Shown here: positions 34,677 to 42,615 of the stretch, one piece after another
Layout: the number at the start of each line of letters is the position of its first letter
How positions within the stretch are numbered: the first letter of the stretch is position 1
Made by a program: the position numbers and the translations under genes
The notes under the pieces: generated by a model
What the model was told of the DNA's origin: nothing
Seen by the model: the letters and a program-made list of their open reading frames with translations, nothing else
Databases searched by the model: none
Assembly (NCBI GenBank): GCA_003166795.1
Contig: PMUS01000093.1
Span: forward strand, 1,891-52,534
Direction: 5' to 3'
Source of the DNA: Acidobacteriota bacterium
Lineage (GTDB): Bacteria; Acidobacteriota; Terriglobia; Acidiferrales; UBA7541
DNA: 50,644 bases

Positions 34677-35570
34677 CTAAAGCTTGAGTCCCTGCAAGTA
34701 GGCGCGAAAGGCCTTGCCGAGCTTTGGATCCTTCAGCCCGAAATCAACCGTTGCCTGCAGAAATCCCAGCTTGTCGCCCGCGTCGTGCGTCTTCCCATCG
34801 TAAATGCACGCGAGCAGTTTGTTATCTTCGGCTAATCTGCAAAGCCCGTCGGTCAATTGAATTTCGCCGCCCGTGCCGGGCTTCGTCTTCGCCAGGTAGC
34901 CGAAGATTTCGGGCGGCAGCACGTAGCGTCCCGTGACGCCAAGATTCGACGGCGCCTTTTCGGCGCTCGGTTTCTCCACCAGATTCGTGATGCGCAGCAC
35001 CTTTTCGCCCCAGCGTGATTCCTTTTCAGGCTTTGCGTCCACAATCCCGTAAAGATGTACGCGCTCACGCGGCACGCGCTCCACGTGAATTGCTCCCGAG
35101 CCGGTGGCCTCATAAATTTCGACAAGCTCGCGCGTCGCGGGAACAGCGCCTTCCATGATCACGTCGCCCAGCAGCACCGCGAACGGCTCGTCGCCTACCA
35201 GATCCGCCGCGCAGAGCACCGCGTGGCCAAGTCCCAGCGCTTCGCTCTGGCGCGTGTAGCTGAATTGCACTCCCCTGCCGATATCGTGGACCAGTCGCGC
35301 CAGATCCGCCTTACCGCGCTGCTCCAGAAAACTTTCCAGCTCCGGCGAGAGGTCGAAGTGATCCTCGATGGCGTTCTTGTGCCGCCCGGTGACGAAGATC
35401 ACGTGCTCGATGCCCGACGCGATGCACTCCTCGACCGCATACTGGATCAGCGGCTTGTCCACCACCGTCAGCATTTCCTTGGGAATGGCCTTCGTCGCTG
35501 GAAGAAATCGCGTTCCCAGACCCGCCACAGGGAGGACAGCCTTGCGCACCTTCTTCGTTTTCGTCGTCAT
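34677..35570 (-). CDS. galU: UTP-glucose-1-phosphate uridylyltransferase
   Basis: A 297-residue nucleotidyltransferase making UDP-glucose for envelope glycans. The N-terminal KAVLPVAGLGTRFLPATKAIPKE is the nucleotide-binding signature; further blocks are VDKPLIQYAVEECIASG, FVTGRHKNAIEDHFD, and VEKPSAEKAPSNLGVTGRYVL. Length is normal. It is convergent with the FmdB gene (3 bp gap) and divergent from tsaD. Confidence 0.96.
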   Translation of the reverse strand: MTTKTKKVRKAVLPVAGLGTRFLPATKAIPKEMLTVVDKPLIQYAVEECIASGIEHVIFVTGRHKNAIEDHFDLSPELESFLEQRGKADLARLVHDIGRGVQFSYTRQSEALGLGHAVLCAADLVGDEPFAVLLGDVIMEGAVPATRELVEIYEATGSGAIHVERVPRERVHLYGIVDAKPEKESRWGEKVLRITNLVEKPSAEKAPSNLGVTGRYVLPPEIFGYLAKTKPGTGGEIQLTDGLCRLAEDNKLLACIYDGKTHDAGDKLGFLQATVDFGLKDPKLGKAFRAYLQGLKL

Positions 35571-35656
35571 GTTTTTTGGGGATGCCTGGCCACAACCGGG
35601 CGAGCCATCTTGCCTATGCTAACATAGCGATTTTGAGCGACCGTGAAGATTGAGGC

Positions 35657-36796
35657 GTGCGTGTGAGCACAAACGAACATCTGAACGAGTGTTTGATCCT
35701 GGGCATTGAGTCGTCGTGCGACGAGACGGCGGCGGCGATCGTGGCCGGCGGCCGCCGAATCCTTTCGAGCGTGGTAGCGTCGCAGACCGAGATTCATCGC
35801 AAATACGGCGGCGTGGTGCCGGAGCTCGCGTCCCGCGAACACCTGCGGCAGATCGTTCCCGTGGTGCGGGAAGCTGTCGAGCAGGCGCGTGTAACGATGA
35901 AGGATTTGGACGCCGTGGCCGTCACGCACGGACCGGGGCTGGTTGGCGCGCTGCTCGTCGGCGTGACCTACGGCAAGGTGCTGGCGCTGGCGCTCGGCAA
36001 GCCGCTGATTGGCGTAAATCATCTGGAGGGCCATGTCCACGCGGTGTTTCTGGAGGCGCACGCGGCCGGGCGCGCACCGAAGCTGCCTGCGGTCTGCCTG
36101 ATTGTTTCCGGCGGGCATACGATTCTCTACCACGTGAAGCAAGAGCGCGCGAACGGCGGCGCACAATTTACCTACGCCCGGATTGGCGGCACGCGCGATG
36201 ATGCGGCCGGCGAAGCCTACGACAAAGTCGCACGCATGCTCGCGCTGGGCTATCCCGGCGGCCCGATCATTGACCGTCTGGCGGCGCATGGGAACGCTCA
36301 AGCCGTCCGCTTCAACGAGCCGAAGATGAGCGGAAATGTCTTCGACTTCAGTTTCAGCGGGATCAAGACCGCGGTGCTCTATCACCTGCGCCGCAATCCG
36401 CAGCTCGAACCCGAAATCGAAGCGCGAAGGCAGGCGCTGGCGCGCGGCGATCGCAGCGCGGACGCATTGCGCGCGCTTTCGAGCCCCGCGACGCTCGACC
36501 TGATCGCCAGTTTCCAACGCGCCGTAGTGGATAACCTGCTCTCGCGCACGCTCGCAGCAGCTGAAAAATACTCGGCACGCACCGTGCTCGTTTCGGGCGG
36601 CGTCGCGGCCAATAGCGAGCTTCGCCGCGCATTTGAGGCGGAAGCACTGCGCCGCGGAATCGAAGTTTATTTCCCGAGCCGTGCGCTTTCGACCGACAAC
36701 GCCGCCATGATTGCGGCTGCCGGGTACGCGCGCTTTGTGGCAGGCGAACGCGCCGATTCGACGCTCAACGCCGAAGCAAATTTGCCTCTCGCCTAG
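35657..36796 (+). CDS. tsaD: tRNA N6-adenosine threonylcarbamoyltransferase TsaD
   Basis: A 379-residue ASKHA-fold enzyme that transfers threonylcarbamoyl to A37 of ANN-decoding tRNAs. Seen are [31 protein letters not shown], the metal ligands [32 protein letters not shown] and [12 protein letters not shown]. An insertion near residues 250-275 ([20 protein letters not shown]) makes it slightly longer than usual. Start is GTG at 35657 or the in-frame GTG at 35663, which has better spacing from TGAGG. Confidence 0.97.
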   Translation: MRVSTNEHLNECLILGIESSCDETAAAIVAGGRRILSSVVASQTEIHRKYGGVVPELASREHLRQIVPVVREAVEQARVTMKDLDAVAVTHGPGLVGALLVGVTYGKVLALALGKPLIGVNHLEGHVHAVFLEAHAAGRAPKLPAVCLIVSGGHTILYHVKQERANGGAQFTYARIGGTRDDAAGEAYDKVARMLALGYPGGPIIDRLAAHGNAQAVRFNEPKMSGNVFDFSFSGIKTAVLYHLRRNPQLEPEIEARRQALARGDRSADALRALSSPATLDLIASFQRAVVDNLLSRTLAAAEKYSARTVLVSGGVAANSELRRAFEAEALRRGIEVYFPSRALSTDNAAMIAAAGYARFVAGERADSTLNAEANLPLA

Positions 36797-37161
36797 CGAT
36801 TTTCCGGATCTGTACACCCCTCGTTTCTGTGTCGGGTAACCGTGTGCGCTTTTGTTTGTTTTCAATGAGTTACGGATGATTCTACTCGGCACCGTGTGTC
36901 GAGTAATCGGGCGAGGTAGACGAGGCACAGGAAGCGGAGGAGGCGAGGAATGCCACGCAAGTCGAGGAGCGGAATCCTGGCAGATGATGCCCGTGGAAAA
37001 CCCGCGCTCGGGCAGACACACTTCGGCAGCACGCTGGAGCCTTCGTTCGCGTTGGCGCATTTCTTTCATTCCAAAACCACGCTAACATGCGGCGCGAAAA
37101 GCAAGTGGATTTACGCCTGTGGACTTTGGAAGAGAGGTGAGGGGCAGGGGCGAGGGACGCG
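36797..37161. other. 365-bp gap without a recognisable gene
   Basis: Between tsaD and the SDR gene no frame with family resemblance was seen. The related stretches GTGTCGGGTAACCGTGTG at 36831 and GTGTCGAGTAATCGGGCG at 36897 are an imperfect direct repeat of unknown meaning. The long minus-strand open frame through this region is the shadow of tsaD. Confidence 0.5.
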
Positions 37162-38031
37162 ATGAACGAACACGCGAACATGAACGGGAAAATATGCGTC
37201 GTGACGGGCGCGAACAGCGGAATTGGGAAAGAAACCGCGCTGGGGCTGGCGCAGATGGACGCGCACGTTGTAATGGTCTGCCGGAACGCTGAAAAGGGCA
37301 AAGCGGCGCTCGAAGATGTACGCCGGGAGTCGGGAAATTCGCAGGTTGATCTGCTGATTGCGGACATGTCCTCTCAGGCTTCCGTGCGCGCGCTGGCAAA
37401 ACAGATAATCGCGAAATACCCGCGGCTCGACGTGCTGATCAACAACGCGGGCGGAGCCGCGCGTGAACGAAAACTGTCCGCGGACGGCATCGAAATGACA
37501 CTGGCCGCGAACCACCTGGGACCCGCTCTGCTTACGCTATTAGTCCTCGACCTGCTGAGGGCCAGCACGCCCTCCCGGATCATCAATGTCTCGTCGGAGG
37601 CTCAGCGCCGCGCGCGTCCCGACATGAACGATCTTCAATTCGAGCGCCGCAAATTCAATACATTCGCCGCCTACGGACAATCAAAGCTGCTGATGAACGC
37701 GTTTACGTTCGAGCTGGCCCGCAGGCTAGAGGGAACCGGCGTGACGGCAAACTGCCTGCATCCCGGGGTGGTCGCGACCAACATCTGGGGCGCCGATCCG
37801 CCGTTCATCTTCAAGATGATCATCGCCGTGGTGAAGCCTTTCATGCTCAGTTCGAAGCAGGGCGCCGAAGCCTCTCTGTATCTCGCCACCTCTCCTGACG
37901 TGGCGCAAACCTCCGGACAATATTTCGTCAAGTCGAAACCCGCGCAGTCCAGTCCCCTCTCACGCGATCCAAGAATAGCGGCCGAAATCTGGGGGTGGAC
38001 CGAGACAATGATCGGCCAGCGCTTAGCGTAA
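37162..38031 (+). CDS. Short-chain dehydrogenase/reductase
   Basis: A 289-residue NAD(P)-dependent oxidoreductase, Rossmann fold. The cofactor motif TGANSGIGKETA is at residues 16-27, LINNAGG follows, the catalytic serine is in IINVSSEAQ and the Tyr-x3-Lys pair in AYGQSKLLM. The layout resembles retinol-dehydrogenase-like (RDH/WWOX-type) SDRs. Substrate unknown. ATG at 37162 is preceded by GAGGGA. No close operon partner; the next gene is 111 bp downstream. Confidence 0.92.
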   Translation: MNEHANMNGKICVVTGANSGIGKETALGLAQMDAHVVMVCRNAEKGKAALEDVRRESGNSQVDLLIADMSSQASVRALAKQIIAKYPRLDVLINNAGGAARERKLSADGIEMTLAANHLGPALLTLLVLDLLRASTPSRIINVSSEAQRRARPDMNDLQFERRKFNTFAAYGQSKLLMNAFTFELARRLEGTGVTANCLHPGVVATNIWGADPPFIFKMIIAVVKPFMLSSKQGAEASLYLATSPDVAQTSGQYFVKSKPAQSSPLSRDPRIAAEIWGWTETMIGQRLA

Positions 38032-38142
38032 GGCCGCGAAGGCTTGGCTATCGAAACCAGTCAACGATCGAATATTGACTCGTCGAGCATCCGCTGGCAC
38101 AGTTGCACTGTTTTCAGACGATTACACAGGAGTTGCAAAACC

Positions 38143-39753
38143 GTGCATATTCCCCGCCGGATTATTCTGCTCTTCCTGGGTTTAATTTTCGTTGCAGGCG
38201 CGCCGGAAGTCCGGTCACAAAACCGAGCTTCTGACAGCGCGCCTGTCCCGACCGCCAGTCCCGAGGTTTCTCTGCAAGATGCACAACACTTTTTCCGCAC
38301 CGGCAAGTTCGACGCCGCCATTCAGGCTTACACGCAGCTCGAAACGGGGCCGCAGGCGGTGTTCGCCTACACCGGGTTAACGCGCGCGTACCTGCGGAAG
38401 AAGGATCCGAACGACGCGTACGCGGCGGCGGCCAAAGCAGTCGAAATCGCGCCGAATGTCCCCGACGCAAAAGTGGCGATGGGTGAAGCCTACTTCCGGC
38501 AAGGCAAGATCCCCGAGGCGGAAGCTCAGTTCGTCTCGGTGATCAATAGCGGCGCGGAGAACGCACGCGCCTATCTGGGCCTAGCGAGGGTCTCGCAGAC
38601 TATTTCGCTTTATCACCGGGAAAAACAGATGATTGATAAGGCCCGCGAGCTCGATCCCGCCGATCCGGATATCACGCGATTCTGGATGGGAACCCTTACG
38701 CTCGCCGAACGCATCAAGGCCTTGCAAAGTTATCTCGCGCAGGAAACGGACGATGACGACGAAGCGCGCACGGCGCTCCAACGTCAACTCATAATTCTAC
38801 AGGGCGAGCCGACAGTGCCTGCTCATCAGTGCCGGATGGTCTCGAAAATCAGCTCCACGACGACGGACTTAATTGAGCTTCTTGACAGCCCCACCCGTCT
38901 GCGAGGCTACGGGCTGAACGTGAAATTCAATGGAACGTCCGCGCGCCTACTACTCGACACAGGCGCCGGAGGAATCCTGATTGACCACAAGCTCGCGGAG
39001 AAAGCCGGGGTCGAGCACGTCGTTGAATCCAGTATCCGTGGAATTGGTGACAAGGGCGCCGCGGGCAGCTATGTGGGACACGTTGACAAAATCCAGATCG
39101 GCGACATCGAATTCGCGGACTGCAACATACAGGTGGCGGATCAAAGCTCCGTGATCGGCGGCGACGGACTCATCGGCGGCATGGTCTTCTCCCGATTCCT
39201 GGTTGACATCAACATGCCCGATCGAAAACTCCTGCTGAGCGAGCTGCCGCGGAGGCCGGATGAGACCGCGACGGAGGTGTCGCTTGAATCAGGCCAGGAG
39301 CGCACCCCGCACTTCAGCGACCGATACATCGCCCCGGAGATGAAAGCCTACACGCCGATCTTTCGAATCAATCACATGCTTTTGATTCCGACGAAGCTAA
39401 ATGGTTCGGTGACGAAACTCTTCCTGATTGATACCGGCGCTTTCAACAACATTATCTCGCCGGACGCGGCGCGCGAGGTAACCAAAGTCTCGGACGATCC
39501 GCGGATGCACGTCAAAGGGATCAGCGGCAGCGTGAAGAACGTTTATACCGGAGACGAACTGACTCTGGCGTTTGCGGGGCTGCGGCAGAGGAATCAGGAC
39601 ATCGTCGCGATTGATATGAAAGGCATCAGCGACGGGGCGGGCACGGAGGTTTCCGGAACGCTGGGTTTCGCCATGCTGCGGTTCCTGGATCTCAAGATTG
39701 ACTATCGCGACGACCTGGTTTCATTCTTCTACGATTCAAAGCGGGCCCACTAA
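38143..39753 (+). CDS. Secreted protein with TPR region and two retropepsin-like aspartyl protease domains
   Basis: A 536-residue exported protein. GTG at 38143 with AGGAG ten bases upstream gives a signal peptide HIPRRIILLFLGLIFVAGAP. Residues about 40-200 contain TPR helices (AQHFFRTGKFDAAIQAYTQL and MGEAYFRQGKIPEAEAQF). Two aspartyl-protease-like domains follow: LLLDTGAGGILID with Asp272, and FLIDTGAFNNIIS with Asp430; each has its own glycine-rich flap-like and hydrophobic end blocks. Retropepsins normally work as dimers, so the two halves may fold into one pepsin-like unit. Longer in-frame start at 38044 lacks a ribosome-binding site and would spoil the signal peptide. Confidence 0.85.
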   Translation: MHIPRRIILLFLGLIFVAGAPEVRSQNRASDSAPVPTASPEVSLQDAQHFFRTGKFDAAIQAYTQLETGPQAVFAYTGLTRAYLRKKDPNDAYAAAAKAVEIAPNVPDAKVAMGEAYFRQGKIPEAEAQFVSVINSGAENARAYLGLARVSQTISLYHREKQMIDKARELDPADPDITRFWMGTLTLAERIKALQSYLAQETDDDDEARTALQRQLIILQGEPTVPAHQCRMVSKISSTTTDLIELLDSPTRLRGYGLNVKFNGTSARLLLDTGAGGILIDHKLAEKAGVEHVVESSIRGIGDKGAAGSYVGHVDKIQIGDIEFADCNIQVADQSSVIGGDGLIGGMVFSRFLVDINMPDRKLLLSELPRRPDETATEVSLESGQERTPHFSDRYIAPEMKAYTPIFRINHMLLIPTKLNGSVTKLFLIDTGAFNNIISPDAAREVTKVSDDPRMHVKGISGSVKNVYTGDELTLAFAGLRQRNQDIVAIDMKGISDGAGTEVSGTLGFAMLRFLDLKIDYRDDLVSFFYDSKRAH

Positions 39754-39798
39754 GCGCGGGCGAGAGAACCGGGGCAAGCCGTCTTCGGCGTTCTTCCC

Positions 39799-40962
39799 CT
39801 ACAGCAGCGGTGGGTCGTAGATGTAGGCGAGGCCGTCAGCGGTGACGGCGTAGGCTTTCGAACCGTCGAGCGACCAGCGAAGGTTGACCACTCCTTCCGC
39901 AGCGTACTCGTCGAACACCACCAGCCGATTTAAATCCACGAGAAACAAGCGGCCCTTGGCGGAGTTCTTGAGCCACGAACTGAAGCACAGGCACAGCGGC
40001 AATTGCGGGTGGCACGCGCATAGTTCAGCGCCAAATGGCAGGACTTGTGGCTCCGCAGGCGGCTCGCTGGATTGCGCGGCCGGCACGCGATACGCCTGGC
40101 CGCCCGAGCAATAGATCAGCTGGCGGCTGTCCGGCGTCCACGCGATGTCCGTGATGTGCCCTTGCGCCGGAATCACCTGTTGTCGCCGCAAGGTCGGAAC
40201 GTCCAGCAGGACGATCGAGTCGTCCGCCCACTCACCCTCGATTTCAACGACGCTCGCAAGCGTGCTTTCGTCCGGGCTGAACGCGGTGCGGCCGAAACCG
40301 GAGAACGCGCCTCCGTCGCTCGCGTCCGCATCCAGCGTTTGAGCCTCGACCCAATTTTCGGCCCAGCCGGCCGCGCCAAATTCGGCGACCGGATCCGCGT
40401 CGAACGGCATGGCACCGGGCGATTGATTCGAGGCCGGCCACAATCGCAGCCGCGCTTCCGCGCCGCCGCGCGAGGCTGCGGCGAAGTAATTTCCGGTGTC
40501 CGACCATGTCACGCACGAGGGAAAACTCTTGAAATCGCCAAAGCCGCCGAGAAAAACTTTGCCGTGGAGATCGAAGGCATGCAGTTCGGGCAGCCAGCCG
40601 CCCCATGCCGCGACCAGGTTTCGCGCCGTCGGCGACCACGCAAACGCGGCGGGAAGGCCTGGCGGGCACACGTCCGGCTCGCCCGGAACCACCAGAGCCA
40701 GCGTCGGAACGCCGCGCTCGATGTCGTAGAGTGCGATTCGCTCCGTTCCCTGCCGCACCATCGGCGAGAGCGCGCACAATTCGCCTGCCGGCGAAATCAC
40801 GAGCTGCGGCGATCTCCCGGTGAACACCTTCTTGATGAGCCAGTTTGAATCGCGCGCGAGGTCGCGCAAGCCGCGCGTCACCAGGGCTGCCGACCGCACC
40901 GCCAGAGCCTGAGCGGGCGCGCGGACAATCTGTTTCGCCGGAGATTTTTCCTGAGTTTCCAT
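39799..40962 (-). CDS. WD40-like beta-propeller protein
   Basis: A 387-residue soluble protein without signal peptide. It is made of repeated four-stranded blades ending in W-S/W-T type turns: AFAWSPTARNLVAAWGG, CVTWSDTGNYFAAASRGG, DIAWTPDSRQLIYCSGG, NLRWSLDGSKAYAVTADG. Six or seven blades are likely. Its start overlaps the stop of the J-domain gene by one base (TGATG), so the two are translationally coupled and may act together, for example as a substrate adaptor for a DnaK system. No enzyme residues are recognised. Confidence 0.82.
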   Translation of the reverse strand: METQEKSPAKQIVRAPAQALAVRSAALVTRGLRDLARDSNWLIKKVFTGRSPQLVISPAGELCALSPMVRQGTERIALYDIERGVPTLALVVPGEPDVCPPGLPAAFAWSPTARNLVAAWGGWLPELHAFDLHGKVFLGGFGDFKSFPSCVTWSDTGNYFAAASRGGAEARLRLWPASNQSPGAMPFDADPVAEFGAAGWAENWVEAQTLDADASDGGAFSGFGRTAFSPDESTLASVVEIEGEWADDSIVLLDVPTLRRQQVIPAQGHITDIAWTPDSRQLIYCSGGQAYRVPAAQSSEPPAEPQVLPFGAELCACHPQLPLCLCFSSWLKNSAKGRLFLVDLNRLVVFDEYAAEGVVNLRWSLDGSKAYAVTADGLAYIYDPPLL

Positions 40963-41744
40963 CAGCGGGGGTGCGGAGCAGATGTCTCGAGGCGCTGCTT
41001 CGCAAGCGCGATCTGTTCGTCTACTTTGGCGATCATGTCTTTCAGGACATCGTGGCCGTTCTGCCCTGCTTCATCCACTCGCGCCTTGAGCTGGTGCAGA
41101 TCGGAACGCAGCAAGCCCTGGAGCTCCGCTTCGATTTCAGCGAGCCTGCCGCGCGCCTGGCTGACGCGACGAATCACGCGAATCAGCTCCGCGCCCGGGC
41201 CTTCGCCCTCCACTGCCTCAGGGCTGTGCTCGTAGGCCGTAAGGATTTTTTCGAGGCGCGCCTGGTCTCCGCGCTCATACGCCTGATTCGCTTCCGCCAT
41301 CAATTGCTGGCGCTTGGCACGGTCGTCGCGGTCCGAAGTGAGATCAGGATGGACGCGCCGCGCCACCTCGCGATAAAGGCTTTTCATTTCAGGAGACGCA
41401 TGGAAAGAGCGCGGTTCGTGGGCGGATTTTTCTCCGGCGACGGATTTCGTCTCGCCGGCGCGGGCGCGGGCTTCCGACGCCGCTTGCCGGGCGCGTTCGT
41501 TGCCCGGCTGCTCGGCGACAAGCCGCTCGGCAATCTGGGCCTTCCATTCATCAAGTTCGGCGTAGCGCGAGCCTACAAAATGCAGGTAGCGGCGCTCGAA
41601 CGCGGCGAGTTCGGCGCGCAGATTCGCCGAGCGCAGCTCGCGATCGGCAAGCTCGGCTTCGAGCGCGGCTTGCTCTTCGAGCTTAAGAGCAAGCTCCTGT
41701 TCTTCTGGTTTGGCCGGACGAGTGTCCGCCGTCTTCAAGGCCAC
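40962..41744 (-). CDS. J-domain protein with coiled coils
   Basis: A 260-residue cytoplasmic protein. Residues 10-75 form a long Glu/Ala/Leu-rich coiled coil (EEQELALKLEEQAALEAELADRE in part). A short J domain follows at about residues 115-160: MKSLYREVARRVHPDLTSD with the diagnostic His-Pro-Asp needed to stimulate DnaK ATPase, and QQLMAEANQAYERGD. A second coiled coil fills the C-terminus. No Gly/Phe or zinc region of DnaJ is present, so it is a specialised J protein. GTG at 41744 with GAGG eight bases upstream. Confidence 0.85.
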   Translation of the reverse strand: MALKTADTRPAKPEEQELALKLEEQAALEAELADRELRSANLRAELAAFERRYLHFVGSRYAELDEWKAQIAERLVAEQPGNERARQAASEARARAGETKSVAGEKSAHEPRSFHASPEMKSLYREVARRVHPDLTSDRDDRAKRQQLMAEANQAYERGDQARLEKILTAYEHSPEAVEGEGPGAELIRVIRRVSQARGRLAEIEAELQGLLRSDLHQLKARVDEAGQNGHDVLKDMIAKVDEQIALAKQRLETSAPHPR

Positions 41745-42034
41745 GGTCTTCGCCTCTGCGTGTCACCTGCAACGAGCGCGGCAACGGATTACATCCCGAT
41801 ACGCCGCACTACTCCGGAAACACACTTAAATTGTACGATGCGGGCGCAGCCGCCCCGGACCGGTTGGCAAGCGCAGTTTCCAGAAGTGGAAATACCCGCG
41901 ATCTCGCGGGGCTGCGAGGCCATGCGCGCCAATTTGTCTCTGTGAAGCGGCGCGAAGTCACGGGACATTCATGGTCGGCCGCCCGACAGTGTCTTACAAT
42001 TGAGCCATTCTTCCATTCAGGAGGTAGCAGAACC

Positions 42035-42544
42035 ATGCAGGAAACTGCGGAGCAATATAAGAAGCGCATGTTCGATTTCATGGAAGGGCACGACCCGCTG
42101 AAGCTGCAAGCGGCTGCACCCGCAAGGCTCGCGAAGCTGCTGAAGGGTGTCAGCCCGGCAAAGGCGCGAAAGCGCCCCTCGCCGGACAAGTGGTCTATTT
42201 CAGAAATCGTGGCGCACATCGCGGACACGGAGCTCGTCGGCGGTTATCGCATCCGCGCCGTACTGGGACAACCTGGGACGCCCATCATCGGCTTCGATCA
42301 GGATGTTTGGGTGAAGGCTCTGCACTATGACAAGCGGAACGTGAAAAATTCGTTCGCGCAGTACCGCGCGTTGCGGGAAGCTAATCTCGCGCTGCTGAAG
42401 TCACTGACGCCGGAGCAGTGGAAACATGCAGGGATGCACAACGAACGCGGCGAGGAAAGCGTGGAAATGATCGTGCGCATGTTCTCGGGCCACGACATCA
42501 ACCACATCGAGCAGATCGAGCGTATCCTGGCGAAAAAGAAGTAG
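42035..42544 (+). CDS. DinB family protein
   Basis: A 169-residue four-helix-bundle protein of the DinB/YfiT group, often metal-binding thiol transferases or of unknown function. The blocks KWSISEIVAHIADTELVGGYR and FSGHDINHIEQIERILAKK carry three histidines at the positions that bind metal in the family. ATG at 42035 has a strong GGAGG 12 bases upstream. The 290 bp before it show no gene. Confidence 0.9.
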   Translation: MQETAEQYKKRMFDFMEGHDPLKLQAAAPARLAKLLKGVSPAKARKRPSPDKWSISEIVAHIADTELVGGYRIRAVLGQPGTPIIGFDQDVWVKALHYDKRNVKNSFAQYRALREANLALLKSLTPEQWKHAGMHNERGEESVEMIVRMFSGHDINHIEQIERILAKKK

Positions 42545-42615
42545 AGGAACGCGATTCGTTCATCATTCGACGGACACGTTGCGCCCGTCCCGAGTTGATG
42601 ATCCCAATGGGATCG

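Noticed and set aside
35567-37069. 500-codon minus-strand open frame
   Set aside because: It is the shadow of tsaD in a GC-rich genome; composition is rich in Arg, His and Ala without domain pattern.
36797-37161. Possible tRNA or small RNA gene in the gap
   Set aside because: No T-loop or acceptor pairing pattern was found by eye.
38044-38142. Earlier start of the TPR-retropepsin gene
   Set aside because: No ribosome-binding site and it would bury the signal peptide 33 residues inside.
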